From NCBI GenBank assembly GCA_009692425.1, contig SHZF01000008.1, forward strand, positions 62,001 through 126,000: a stretch of 64,000 nucleotides of DNA, written 5' to 3'. This document shows positions 9,719 to 21,910 of this stretch, piece by piece (the stretch's first letter is position 1; every line of letters begins with the position of its first letter). This DNA is from Myxococcales bacterium (GTDB lineage Bacteria > Myxococcota_A > UBA9042). Made by a program: the position numbers and the translations under genes. Below the pieces are notes generated by a model that was not told the DNA's origin, did no database searches, and saw only the letters and a program-made list of their open reading frames with translations.

Positions 9719-9928
9719 ATGCTGGACGCCTTCATCATCGATCAGATTCGGCGCCGCGAAGACCGCCAGGAACGCTGGCAGCCCCGGCTGGAAATCCCGG
9801 TTCCGGGCTTGGAGCCGCTCTCACCCCCCGACGGCTGGCGGCACGACAGCAACCGGGATGCACGCGATCGGGATGCACGCGACCGGGACGGCGAAGAGTC
9901 CAACGGCGTGATCATCCTCGATATGTGA
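9719..9928 (+). CDS. Small acidic-ended protein of unknown function
   Basis: A 69-aa ORF with ATG at 9719 and a good ribosome-binding site (GGGAGGGCAAG). It starts MLDAFIIDQIRRRE and ends GVIILDM, with a middle Arg/Asp tract RDARDRDARDRD encoded by a short direct repeat. From memory, small proteins with a similar hydrophobic start and a GV.I.D(L/I/M) ending occur in deltaproteobacteria; I cannot check this here. There is no signal peptide or membrane segment. Coding potential is supported by the ribosome-binding site, the intergenic position and the balanced termini, but function is unknown. Confidence 0.6.
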   Translation: MLDAFIIDQIRRREDRQERWQPRLEIPVPGLEPLSPPDGWRHDSNRDARDRDARDRDGEESNGVIILDM

Positions 9929-9976
9929 GCCTAGGGGCTCCGCGCGCCCTCTTTGCCCCTGCCTTGGGCTGAACCG

Positions 9977-10672
9977 CTAGCGGTCGTCCGCGCCGGCCGC
10001 GCCAGGGACCTCTCCTGCCGCCTTGGCGGATTCCACGACGTCCGGCCCATCGAGTTCCGAGCGCGCCGCGACCACCCGGTGCACGAGTCCGTACGCCTGC
10101 GCCTCCTCGGCCCCGAGCCAGAAATCCCGCTGCGTATCCGCTTCGATGCGCGCCAACGGTTGGCCCGTCTCAGCCGCCAGCAGCGCGTTGATGCGCGCCC
10201 GCGTCTTGAGGATTTCGTTCGCCGTGATCTCCAAGTCGCTGGCGGGCCCATAGACCGTCATCGGCAGCAGCGGTTGGTGGATCAGCAGGCGCGCGTTGGG
10301 CAGCGCAAGGCGGTTCTCCTTGCTGGCCCCCATGAGTACGACCGTTGCAATGCTGGCCGTCAGCCCGTTGCACACGACGCGCACCGGCGGCCGCACGAAA
10401 CGCATCATGTCGTAGATCGCGAAGCCCGCGGTTACGCTGCCGCCCGGAGAGTTCACGAACATCGTGATGGGCTTGGTGGCGTCGTCGGCTTCCAGTGCGA
10501 GCAACTCGGCGACGACGCGTGCGGCGGCTTTGTCGTTCACCTCGCCGGTCAGGAACAGCGTGCGCGACTTCAACAGCTTGTCGGCGAGGCTGCCACGCAC
10601 CGGGTCTTCGCGGTCACGGTCGCGTGGCGGTTGGGCGGGGGCGGCGTGCGGGGTGCGGGTGGCGTGGGTCAT
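9977..10672 (-). CDS. ClpP-type serine protease paralogue
   Basis: ClpP forms barrel-shaped tetradecamers that degrade proteins delivered by Clp/Hsp100 ATPases. The 231-aa product retains the catalytic triad by position: Ser107 in GLTASIA, His132 in IHQPL, and Asp183 in QRDFW. The oxyanion-side segment NSPGGSV is also intact. The usual GxAASMAA nucleophile context reads GLTASIAT, and there is a 25-residue charged N-terminal extension, both more like secondary ClpP paralogues than housekeeping ClpP. It lies 28 bases after the WbpE-like aminotransferase in a three-gene minus-strand operon. No Clp ATPase lies in the window. Confidence 0.9.
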   Translation of the reverse strand: MTHATRTPHAAPAQPPRDRDREDPVRGSLADKLLKSRTLFLTGEVNDKAAARVVAELLALEADDATKPITMFVNSPGGSVTAGFAIYDMMRFVRPPVRVVCNGLTASIATVVLMGASKENRLALPNARLLIHQPLLPMTVYGPASDLEITANEILKTRARINALLAAETGQPLARIEADTQRDFWLGAEEAQAYGLVHRVVAARSELDGPDVVESAKAAGEVPGAAGADDR

Positions 10673-10700
10673 CGGTTGCCTCGGTGGGGGAACGAAAACG

Positions 10701-11834
10701 TCATGCGGCGAGTGCGGCGGTGGTCACTTCGGCCACGCGGTCGCGTTCGGTTGCGGTGAGTCCGGGGTACACGGGCAGCGCCAGGACTTCCGTGCACATC
10801 TGCGCGGTGCACGGCTGCGGACCTTGCGGCCCGCACGCGGAAAACACGGGCTGCGTGTGCAGGCCCGATGGGTAGTAGATGGCTGAGCCGATGCCGGCGC
10901 CGGTCAGCGCCTGTTGCAGGCGGTCGCGCAACGGGGTGCGCACGACGTACTGGTTCCACGCATGGCCCGGCACAACGGCGGGCAACTGCACGCGGCCAGC
11001 GCGAACCAGCGGCGCGAACGCCGCACTGTAGGCCTGCGCATGGGCCGTGCGCGCGGCCAGCCAACCGTCGAGCGCCGGCAGCAGCACTTGGAGGAATGCT
11101 GCCTGAAGCGCGTCGAGGCGAAAGTTGCCGCCCAGGTGGTCGGCCTGGTAGCGCACCGTGAAGCCGTGCTGGCGCTTCGCCCGGATCACCGCCGCGAGTT
11201 CTGCGTCGTCGGTGAGCGCGGCGCCACCGTCGCCCAGGGCGCCGAGGTTCTTGGCCGGGAAGAACGACAGCGCGCCCACCACGCCGGTGTGGCCCACGTG
11301 GCGACCGTCGGTCTGGCGCGCGCCGATCGCTTGGGCGCAGTCCTCGACGAGCACGGCGCCGCGGGCATGGCACAGGACGGCGACGTCGGCGAGCGGCTGC
11401 GGGGCACCGAACAGGTGGACGGAAAGCACGGCGCGGGTGCGCGGCGTCCAAGCAGCGTCGAACGCGACGACATCCGGCGTGAAGGCGTCGGGGGCCAGGT
11501 CGACGAACACCGGGCGCAGGCCCGCGCGCATGATCGAGGTCGCGCTCGCGATGAACGTGAAAGACGGCACGAGCACGTCGTCGCCCGCGCCGATGCGGCC
11601 CTGCTGGACCAGGGCCATCAGGGTTGCGAGCAGGCTGTCAGTGCCGCTGGCGAGGCCGATCGCGTGGTTGTGGCCGGTGTAGGCCTGGAGCGCGCGCTCG
11701 AATGCCTGCACTTCGGGGCCGAGCACGAACGTGCCGTGGTCGAGGCAGCGCTCCAGGGCGGCGTGCAGGGCCGGCCGGTGCGGGGCGAGCACGCGCGCCA
11801 GGTCGAACAACGCCACACGGGCCGCTTCGCTCAT
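10701..11834 (-). CDS. DegT/DnrJ/EryC1-type PLP sugar aminotransferase (WbpE-like)
   Basis: These enzymes transfer an amino group from glutamate to a keto-sugar nucleotide using pyridoxal phosphate. The 377-aa protein has all the landmarks: [10 protein letters not shown] near residue 63, the PSFTFIASA block at 90, [10 protein letters not shown] at 163, and the Schiff-base lysine at 195 in [15 protein letters not shown]. It overlaps the fused dehydrogenase-acetyltransferase gene by ATGA. In the Pseudomonas/Bordetella pathway, WbpB, WbpE and WbpD act in sequence to convert UDP-GlcNAc-uronate to the 2,3-diacetamido sugar. The context makes this the 3-keto aminotransferase step (inferred). Confidence 0.9.
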   Translation of the reverse strand: MSEAARVALFDLARVLAPHRPALHAALERCLDHGTFVLGPEVQAFERALQAYTGHNHAIGLASGTDSLLATLMALVQQGRIGAGDDVLVPSFTFIASATSIMRAGLRPVFVDLAPDAFTPDVVAFDAAWTPRTRAVLSVHLFGAPQPLADVAVLCHARGAVLVEDCAQAIGARQTDGRHVGHTGVVGALSFFPAKNLGALGDGGAALTDDAELAAVIRAKRQHGFTVRYQADHLGGNFRLDALQAAFLQVLLPALDGWLAARTAHAQAYSAAFAPLVRAGRVQLPAVVPGHAWNQYVVRTPLRDRLQQALTGAGIGSAIYYPSGLHTQPVFSACGPQGPQPCTAQMCTEVLALPVYPGLTATERDRVAEVTTAALAA

Positions 11835-13444
11835 GGGGCGGCCTCGCGCAGGTCGTCGCCGTCGTGGCTCCAGCGCGCGGCGCAGCGTGCGCAAGTGGCG
11901 CTTCGCTTCGGCTCTGGACGCGCGGGCAGGGCCAACCGTTCGCCGCAACGGCACACCCAGCCCGTAGTGCGCGCCGGGTTCCCGACGACCAGCGCGTGGG
12001 CCGGCACCGGGCGCGTGACGACCGCGCCCGCACCCACGAAAGCGTACGGTCCGATCGCGTTGCCGCACACGATCGTTGCGTTGGCCCCCAAGGTCGCGCC
12101 CGTACCGACGCGGGTGGACCCGAACTCGCTGCGCCGGTTGACTCCCGCGCGCGGCCGCACGACGTTGGTGAACACGCACGACGGCCCGCAGAACACGCCA
12201 TCACCGAGCTCGACCCCGTCGTAGATCGACACGTTGTTCTGTACGCGCACGCGGTCGCCCAGCAGGGCGCCGGACTGCACGAACACGTTGTGGCCGAGCA
12301 CACAATCCTTGCCGATCCGGGCGCCGTCCATCACATGGACGAAATGCCACACCTTCGTGCCGGCGCCGATCTGCGCGCGCGCACCGACGATGGCCGACGG
12401 ATGCACTTCCACGCCCGCGGCCGCCCACTGCAGCGGCGCAGCGGCGGCCAGGCGACCCAGTTCGACGGGCTGCCCGTGCGCCAGCAGCGAACGCTCGGCA
12501 GCAGCCAACACCGCGAGCACGCGCATCCCTTCGGCACCGTCGGCCCGCACCGGCAGGGCGGGGTGGCGCACGGCATCGAGGAAGGCCTGCATCTCGCGCC
12601 GCAATGGCTCATCGGACGCGATCGGCACGGGCTCCGGCTCGGCCTTGCGCGGCACCGGCACGCCGTCCTTCCAATCCACACCGTGGCGGTAGAGCACGAG
12701 CTTGTCGCGCGCGGCGGTGTCGTCGAACACGGCCATCGCGCGCTCGCCGATCACGACCAGGCGCTGCTCCTTGAACGGATGGAGCCACGAGACGTGGATG
12801 TGGGCTTGGACGCCCTCGGCCCATGACAGCGTCGTCAGCGTCGTGTCGGCGATGCGCGGGTGCAGGAAGCTGCCGCCCGTGCATGTCACCCGCTCCGGTG
12901 GCCCGCCCACCAGCCGCAATGCAACGGCGATGTCGTGCGGGGCAAACGACCACAGGCTGTTCTCCTCTCGACGAAACTTACCCAAATTCAATCTGTTGGA
13001 ATATAGGTACAGCAGGCGCCCCAACGCGCCGCCGCGAATCAGGCTGTCGAGCGCATCGACGGCGGGGTGATGGTGCAGCAGGTGCCCGACCATCAGCACG
13101 AGGCCGCCGGCGCGGGCGCTTTCGATCAGGGGCGGACAATCCTCGACGCGCAGCGCCAAGGGCTTCTCGACGAACACGTGCTGGCCGCGGTCCAGAAAAT
13201 ACAGCGCGAGTTCGGCGTGCAGGGCGGCGGGCGCGGCAATCGCCACCGCACAGCCGGGTGGCACTTCGGCGGGCGTCGCACACACGCCAGCGTGCGGGTA
13301 GTCGCGGGCAGCCAGGGCGCGGGCGACCGGATCCGGGTCGCACACCATCGCGAGCGCGCCGAGCGCATCGAGGTTGCGCGCCAGATTGCGGCCCCACGGC
13401 CCGAAGCCGACAAGTGCAACGCGCGGGACGGCAGGTTCGGACAA
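11831..13444 (-). CDS. Fused sugar-nucleotide dehydrogenase and N-acetyltransferase (WbpB-WbpD type)
   Basis: The 537-aa protein joins two enzymes. Residues 1-325 are a Gfo/Idh/MocA oxidoreductase with the NAD loop GFGPWG at 13-18 and the EKP catalytic lysine motif at 93-95; this matches WbpB, the 3-dehydrogenase. Residues from about 343 to 495 are a left-handed beta-helix acetyltransferase with hexapeptide repeats and the VGNPAR ending, matching WbpD. A short CxC...CxxC tail (about 498-521) looks like a zinc ribbon. The TTG start is chosen for the strong GAGGAGG five bases ahead of it and because it sits directly before the Rossmann strand. The next gene overlaps by ATGA. The product likely feeds surface polysaccharide. 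Confidence 0.9.
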   Translation of the reverse strand: MSEPAVPRVALVGFGPWGRNLARNLDALGALAMVCDPDPVARALAARDYPHAGVCATPAEVPPGCAVAIAAPAALHAELALYFLDRGQHVFVEKPLALRVEDCPPLIESARAGGLVLMVGHLLHHHPAVDALDSLIRGGALGRLLYLYSNRLNLGKFRREENSLWSFAPHDIAVALRLVGGPPERVTCTGGSFLHPRIADTTLTTLSWAEGVQAHIHVSWLHPFKEQRLVVIGERAMAVFDDTAARDKLVLYRHGVDWKDGVPVPRKAEPEPVPIASDEPLRREMQAFLDAVRHPALPVRADGAEGMRVLAVLAAAERSLLAHGQPVELGRLAAAAPLQWAAAGVEVHPSAIVGARAQIGAGTKVWHFVHVMDGARIGKDCVLGHNVFVQSGALLGDRVRVQNNVSIYDGVELGDGVFCGPSCVFTNVVRPRAGVNRRSEFGSTRVGTGATLGANATIVCGNAIGPYAFVGAGAVVTRPVPAHALVVGNPARTTGWVCRCGERLALPARPEPKRSATCARCAARWSHDGDDLREAAP

Positions 13445-13476
13445 GGCAACCTCCTCAGCGAGGCCGAGGGCGCGGC

Positions 13477-13506
13477 GGTGTAGCACTTTCGGGGCCTGCG
13501 TGCCAA
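13477..13506 (-). promoter_or_regulatory. Possible sigma-70 type promoter of the sugar-nucleotide operon
   Basis: On the minus strand, TTGGCA (13501-13506), an 18-base spacer and TACACC (13477-13482) lie about 33 bases before the TTG start. An 8-bp inverted repeat, CACTTTCG at 13484-13491 and CGAAAGTG at 13540-13547, flanks the -35 and could be a looping operator, though this is speculative. Confidence 0.35.
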
Positions 13507-13620
13507 CTCTGTGGGGCGCGCAGCGACGCCCACAGGCCGCGAAAGTGGCAGCCCGGAACACTTCGGCTACGCTGGCGGTTGCGCAGAAGCGGGCGGCCGC
13601 TGCAAGACGAGGTGCAAGGG

Positions 13621-14472
13621 GTGGCGATCTCGCGGCGAAATCGAAACACGGTTGTGGGACGTGCCGCGCTTGGCGCCTGGGTCGCGGGGGCGCTGGTCCC
13701 GGCGCTCGCGTTCGCTTCGACACCGTGCGAAGAGGTGATCTTCGACTGCAGCCGCGACCCCGCAGTCTTCGTGGGCAAGAACCTGCGCCAATTGCGCAGC
13801 GAGCGCCGCAGCGACGCTTGGATTCGCAAGGCGTGCGCCCCCACATTCACGATGCCGACCGGCTGCGACTGGCGGCGGGCGAGCGCGCCGGCCCCGATGG
13901 CAAACCAGACGATCGAGTTGACCGCGGCCACTGTCGCAACAACGCCTGTGGCGGCGGTCGGGGCGGCGAGTGCGGCAGTCGGCCCCCGCGATCCGGGTGG
14001 TCGGCTCGGGCCTACTCCGGCACCCGTGGCCGAGGGCAATCCGCTCGACCCCCGCGCACCCTACGCCGCCGAGGTCGCCGCCGCCGCGCTGCGCTACAAG
14101 TTGCCTGTCGAACTCGTGCGTGCCGTGATGCAGGTCGAGAGCGGCAACAGCCCGATCGCGCTCAGCCACCGCGGCGCCGTGGGCCTGATGCAACTGCTGC
14201 CCGAGACGGGAAAGGCGATGGGCGTCACGGACCTCTACGACCCGGCGCAGAATGTGGCCGGCGGCGCCCGCTTCTTGCGCGTGCTCGCCAACCGGTTCCA
14301 GGGCGATCTCGTCAAGGTCCTGTCGGCCTACCATGCCGGGTCGGCGCGGGTCCAGACGCGGGAGGCGACGCCGTTTGCGGCCACGGACGACTATGTGCGC
14401 AAGGTCTTGCGACTGTACTACCAGTTGCGCGATGCAGCCGACCGGAGCCGCGCCGCGCCGCCCGCCCCATGA
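13621..14472 (+). CDS. Exported lytic transglycosylase (SLT domain)
   Basis: Lytic transglycosylases cleave peptidoglycan between MurNAc and GlcNAc, leaving 1,6-anhydro ends. The 283-aa product has a signal peptide ([18 protein letters not shown]), a Cys-containing N-terminal region, an Ala/Thr linker, and a C-terminal SLT domain. That domain carries the catalytic glutamate in AVMQVESGN, the [13 protein letters not shown] motif and the AYHAG motif. The GTG at 13621 is chosen because the signal peptide follows at once and AAGG precedes it. It is divergent from the nucleotide-sugar operon and followed by the large Cys-rich lipoprotein. It may open the wall for envelope assemblies, but no partner is shown. 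Confidence 0.88.
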   Translation: MAISRRNRNTVVGRAALGAWVAGALVPALAFASTPCEEVIFDCSRDPAVFVGKNLRQLRSERRSDAWIRKACAPTFTMPTGCDWRRASAPAPMANQTIELTAATVATTPVAAVGAASAAVGPRDPGGRLGPTPAPVAEGNPLDPRAPYAAEVAAAALRYKLPVELVRAVMQVESGNSPIALSHRGAVGLMQLLPETGKAMGVTDLYDPAQNVAGGARFLRVLANRFQGDLVKVLSAYHAGSARVQTREATPFAATDDYVRKVLRLYYQLRDAADRSRAAPPAP

Positions 14473-14499
14473 CCCGCGCCCCGCCGCGCCCGCAACAGA

Positions 14500-14528
14500 C
14501 TGACCACGTCGGCGGACCGTGCTAGGCT
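14500..14528 (+). promoter_or_regulatory. Possible sigma-70 type promoter of the 1179-aa lipoprotein
   Basis: CTGACC (14500-14505), a 17-base spacer and TAGGCT (14523-14528) lie 38 bases before the first ATG. Confidence 0.45.
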
Positions 14529-14565
14529 GTTCGACTGCCGTTCGTCCTGGGGGCCCGTCCGCCGC

Positions 14566-18105
<3,540 letters not shown>

Positions 18106-18289
18106 TGGCGGGGCCCCGGATCCGCCGATACGGGCCCACCTCCGTCGTTGTCGCTCCGGGCTTGGCGCTCGATGGACCTGATGTCGTATCGAGCCCCAAG
18201 TCCTTACTCCGCCTAGGATCTGGACCCGTCTCGACGGCCCGGAGAGGTTCCGGGGTGGTGGATCCTGGGGGCCAACTGGGGAGGCGCAC

Positions 18290-19765
18290 ATGGTAACGAA
18301 GACGGCTCTGGCAACGCGCCGGAGCGACGAGCGGTTCGACAAGTGGGCTGCTTGGGCGGCAGCGGCGGCGTGCAGCGCGGTCTTCGCACTCGCCGGATGC
18401 GCACAACCGGACGCGGCCGGTGCGGGCAAGGCAGACACGAGTGCGGAGACGAGCAACCCGGGCGGCGGCGGCGATGCCACCCGGGGCAAGGACGTGGCGG
18501 GCGGGGCGGTGGCAGAGACGACCGGTGGACCCTGTGACCCCAACCTGGCGGGAGGGCCCTCGCCGCGTGGGGATGTCGGCGGCGGCTTCGCGGCGGGGCG
18601 CCTGGCGGTGCTGTTCGGCGACGACGGCCCTCCGCTCCAGTGCCAGTCCAATCCGAAGGCGACCACCGACGGGTGGCTCCTCGACCCTTGCGTGGGCTGG
18701 AAAAAGCTGGTCGGCGACGGTCCGCCCCCGCGCGCGCGCTCGGCCTCGGCGACGGACGCGGTGGCCGGCCACGTCTACGTCTACGGTGGGCGCTACCGTT
18801 CCGCGGCATCGAGCGGAACCTTGTGCACGGGGACAGCCGGCTGCCCGGTGTCGGAAACGTGCAGCGGCAGCAAATGCCAGGTCGGCACGAAGTACACGGT
18901 CTACGGCGACTTGTGGCGGCTCGACGTCAAGGCCGAGACGTGGACGCTGCTCGACGAAGGCAAGGCCCCGGCGCCGCAGCCGCGCTCCAACACGGTGCTC
19001 GCGCGCCACCCGCAAGACAGCGCGCTGTGGGTGATGGGCGGCAACCTGTCGGGCGACGGGCTCGCGTTTGCGCCGATGAACGACACGTGGCGCTACGACG
19101 TGCCGACGGGTGTGTGGGCGAAACAGGAGACCAAGGGGCCGGTGCCGGCGGCGCGCCTGTTCCACTCGGGCGTCATCACGGCCGACGGTACGGCGCTGAT
19201 CGTGGTCGGCGGCGGCGGTGTGGGCGCGTTCCAAGGGCCGTTCTACCGCGATGCCTGGCGCCTCGACCTGGCCAACTTGACTTGGAGCAAACTGCTTGCG
19301 CCCGCGCAACAGCCGATGGCACGCATCAAGGCCGGGCTGCTTGCGGTGCCCGGGCAGAAGCGCTTGCTGTACTTCGCCGGCCACGACGATGGCGCCGTCG
19401 GCAACCGCAACGATCTCTGGTGGCTCGACCCGGTGACGGGCGCGTGGGACGTTGCGCGGATCGGCGACCTCGGTGCTGGCAACGACCCCGACGTGCCGCT
19501 CAAGAAGGCGAATGCGTTCTGCGATTTCCCGCCGGACTTCACCGACGTCGATCTCGACTCGCCTGAGCGCCGCGAAGCGTTCCTGTTCGACTGGGACCCC
19601 AAGGCCCAGCGCGCTTGGCTTTTCGGCGGCAAGAGCGACTGCGGCACGCTGCGCGACGTGTGGACGCTCGACCCGCTGAAGGTACAATGGACCGCCATCG
19701 ACGACTCGACGAAGGGGTGGAGTTGCGTGCGCTACCTCAAGCCGTGCCAGACCTTGTGCAACTGA
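18290..19765 (+). CDS. Kelch-repeat lipoprotein
   Basis: The 491-aa product has a lipoprotein signal with lipobox ALAGC, then a low-complexity Gly/Ala/Thr linker. The remainder shows kelch-type beta-propeller blades: repeated P.AR..H segments, a VYVYGG or LIVVGGG strand, and a YGDLWRLD, NDTWRYD, RDAWRLD, NDLWWLD and RDVWTLD series, giving at least five blades. Kelch propellers are protein or glycan interaction surfaces. The ATG follows GGGGAGG. It lies between two Cys-rich lipoprotein genes in the same direction, so the three may form a surface-protein group. No confident promoter is visible in 18106-18289. The ligand is unknown. Confidence 0.87.
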   Translation: MVTKTALATRRSDERFDKWAAWAAAAACSAVFALAGCAQPDAAGAGKADTSAETSNPGGGGDATRGKDVAGGAVAETTGGPCDPNLAGGPSPRGDVGGGFAAGRLAVLFGDDGPPLQCQSNPKATTDGWLLDPCVGWKKLVGDGPPPRARSASATDAVAGHVYVYGGRYRSAASSGTLCTGTAGCPVSETCSGSKCQVGTKYTVYGDLWRLDVKAETWTLLDEGKAPAPQPRSNTVLARHPQDSALWVMGGNLSGDGLAFAPMNDTWRYDVPTGVWAKQETKGPVPAARLFHSGVITADGTALIVVGGGGVGAFQGPFYRDAWRLDLANLTWSKLLAPAQQPMARIKAGLLAVPGQKRLLYFAGHDDGAVGNRNDLWWLDPVTGAWDVARIGDLGAGNDPDVPLKKANAFCDFPPDFTDVDLDSPERREAFLFDWDPKAQRAWLFGGKSDCGTLRDVWTLDPLKVQWTAIDDSTKGWSCVRYLKPCQTLCN

Positions 19766-19796
19766 CCGCTACCCACCGCTGCCTTGCAGGAGCCCC

Positions 19797-20309
19797 ATGC
19801 CTACGCTGTCGTCCGTCGCCGAGACCTGGTGTGCCCCGCGCGCGCCGGGCGCCTTGGTCATTGTCCGCGCCTGGGTTGGTGTCGGAGCATTCGTCGCGCT
19901 GTGTTGCGGATGCGTCGCTGCCACCGACACCGAGTACAGTTGTACGAAGTCGGCCAGCATTGCGACCACGACCGGCAAGCTGCACGGCGAAGAGTGCACG
20001 GCAAACGCGGACTGCAAGTACGGCAACTGCTCGGGCACGGCGCTGATGCTGGCGGGTGCCACGACGTTCAAGGTCTGCACGAAGGAAGCGTCGTGCGGCA
20101 CCGGCACGCAGTGCTCCGACGACAATGACACGGCCAAAGGGCTTGAATTCACATCGATCAAGGCGGCAGCCGGCGCAGGCACGGAGTGTGCCATGACTTG
20201 CCTGTCCGCGGCCGATTGCGCCAAGGTCAACCCCAAGCTGGCGTTCTGTGTCACGTCGGTGACCGGCAAGTTCTCTGCGGGCCGCAAGGTGTGCTCGGCC
20301 GGCAAGTAG
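19797..20309 (+). CDS. Small Cys-rich probable lipoprotein
   Basis: A 170-aa product with ATG at 19797 preceded by GCAGGAG. The signal region (ALVIVRAWVGVGAFVALCCGC) ends in a cluster of three cysteines, any of which could be the lipidated residue, so the cleavage site is uncertain. The mature part has paired-Cys motifs such as GEECTANADC.YGNC and C.MTCLSAADCA, as in other Cys-rich surface proteins here. No catalytic motif is visible. It lies 31 bases after the kelch lipoprotein and is probably cotranscribed. Function is unknown. Confidence 0.75.
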   Translation: MPTLSSVAETWCAPRAPGALVIVRAWVGVGAFVALCCGCVAATDTEYSCTKSASIATTTGKLHGEECTANADCKYGNCSGTALMLAGATTFKVCTKEASCGTGTQCSDDNDTAKGLEFTSIKAAAGAGTECAMTCLSAADCAKVNPKLAFCVTSVTGKFSAGRKVCSAGK

Positions 20310-20446
20310 GGAGCGCACGACAGGCAGGCGCTGCGCTCGGGCCGTGCAACCATGCAGGCGCTTGTGCGATTTCCCCGGTCCGTTGCGACTCAGGACACCG
20401 CGTGATAGGGTTCGACTACGGCGCCAGCATGCGACGTGGATAGCGG

Positions 20447-21892
20447 GTGAAGGTGGACCCAGCACCTCCAACCGGGGGCCAAGACATCCTGTTGACGGCC
20501 GGCGGCATCGTCGCCTCCCTGCTGTCTGCATTCGTCTTCGCCGGCGCCGAGACCGCCATCACGGGCATGGGCGAACTCCGCATCCGCCGGCTCATCGACG
20601 ACAACGTCGGGCCGCGCGGCTGGTTTGAGTTGTGGCTGCGCGACCCCGCCCAGGTGCTCACGACGCTGCTTGCGGGCAACACGCTGGCGCTGACGGCGGC
20701 CTCTTCCCTCGCAACGACCGTCACGCTCACCGTGATCGCGCGGACCGGCATGAGCCACGCGTGGAGCGACTGGGTCTTGACGGGCGTGGTCTTCACCGTC
20801 GCGGTCGTCATGTTGATCGCCAGCGAGATCGCGCCAAAAACGCTGGCCAAGGTTCACCCGGAGTGGTTCCTGCCGTCGATGCGCATCGTCTGGTGGTTCC
20901 ACCTGTGCACACAGTGGCTGACGCGCTTTACGACCTGGACCGCCATGCTCATCGTGCGCGCGCTCGGCGGCAACACGGTGCACGGCAGCTTCCAGGTGAC
21001 CGAGGAACAGATCGAGGACATGGTCCGCATCGGCAGCGAGGCCGGTTCGATCGACGAGAACCGCGGCGACATGCTGCAGGGCGTGTTCGACATCGCGGAC
21101 CTGCCTGTGCGCGCGATCATGACGCCGCGCACCCAGATCGACGGGGTCGCGCTCGATGCCCACTTCGACGACGTGATGGCCATGGTGCGCGCGACGAATT
21201 TCAGCCGGTACCCGGTATACGATCGCACGCTCGACAAGATTGTCGGCATCTACTATGCAAAGGATCTTCTGCAGTTCTGCACGCAGGAGACCCGCGACAC
21301 CTTTGGCGTGGGCCTCAGCATGAAAGAGGCGCGCTTCGTGCCGGAGACGAAGAAGGCCATCGAGGTGTTACGGGAGTTCCAGCAGAGTTCCATGCATATG
21401 GCGATCGTGGTGGACGAGCATGGCGGCACGTCGGGCATCGTGACGCTCGAAGACGTGCTCGAAGAACTGGTCGGCGAGATCTACGACGAGTACGACCTGC
21501 CGCAGCGTGCGGTCCATTCGTTGGGCGATCGGCGCTGGCGCATCGATGCGGCGGCCGAGATCCGGGCGGTGGCGGGCGAGGTCGGCTTCGTGATCCCCGA
21601 CGAAACCCCGACGTACAGCACGCTCGGCGGGTTCGTGGTCGACAAGCTCGGCCGCGTTCCCGCCAAGGGTGAGGAACTCGTGTGGGACGGCTGGCGCTTC
21701 ATCGTGTTGGCGGCCGACGAGACGCGGGTCGTTCGCGTCGAAGTCGAACGTCCCGCCGCAGCGGACGCCGACGGGACCGCCGGCCAAGGCCGCGTGCCGA
21801 CACCGACGGGAGTGCATCGGCGGGCGACCACGGGGGCGTTCCGCATCACCGGCCAGGAACGGGTGGTCGTTGTCGGTGAGGGCGCGCGGTAG
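20447..21892 (+). CDS. CNNM/CBS/CorC-domain membrane protein (hemolysin C or magnesium-efflux family)
   Basis: The 481-aa protein has the three-part layout of the CorC/HlyC family. An N-terminal DUF21/CNNM membrane domain with about four hydrophobic helices spans residues about 12-200. A CBS pair at about 215-345 carries VRAIMTPRTQ and VDEHGGTSGIVTLEDVLEELVGEI. The C-terminal transporter-associated domain contains TLGGFV..KLGRVP.KGEE near 385-420. Family members export or sense magnesium or cobalt at the inner membrane. The GTG start (20447) is the one that brings the first membrane segment within 15 residues; a second GTG two codons later is also possible. Substrate is inferred from the family. 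Confidence 0.9.
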   Translation: MKVDPAPPTGGQDILLTAGGIVASLLSAFVFAGAETAITGMGELRIRRLIDDNVGPRGWFELWLRDPAQVLTTLLAGNTLALTAASSLATTVTLTVIARTGMSHAWSDWVLTGVVFTVAVVMLIASEIAPKTLAKVHPEWFLPSMRIVWWFHLCTQWLTRFTTWTAMLIVRALGGNTVHGSFQVTEEQIEDMVRIGSEAGSIDENRGDMLQGVFDIADLPVRAIMTPRTQIDGVALDAHFDDVMAMVRATNFSRYPVYDRTLDKIVGIYYAKDLLQFCTQETRDTFGVGLSMKEARFVPETKKAIEVLREFQQSSMHMAIVVDEHGGTSGIVTLEDVLEELVGEIYDEYDLPQRAVHSLGDRRWRIDAAAEIRAVAGEVGFVIPDETPTYSTLGGFVVDKLGRVPAKGEELVWDGWRFIVLAADETRVVRVEVERPAAADADGTAGQGRVPTPTGVHRRATTGAFRITGQERVVVVGEGAR

Positions 21893-21910
21893 CCAGCAAG
21901 CAACGCCCGT

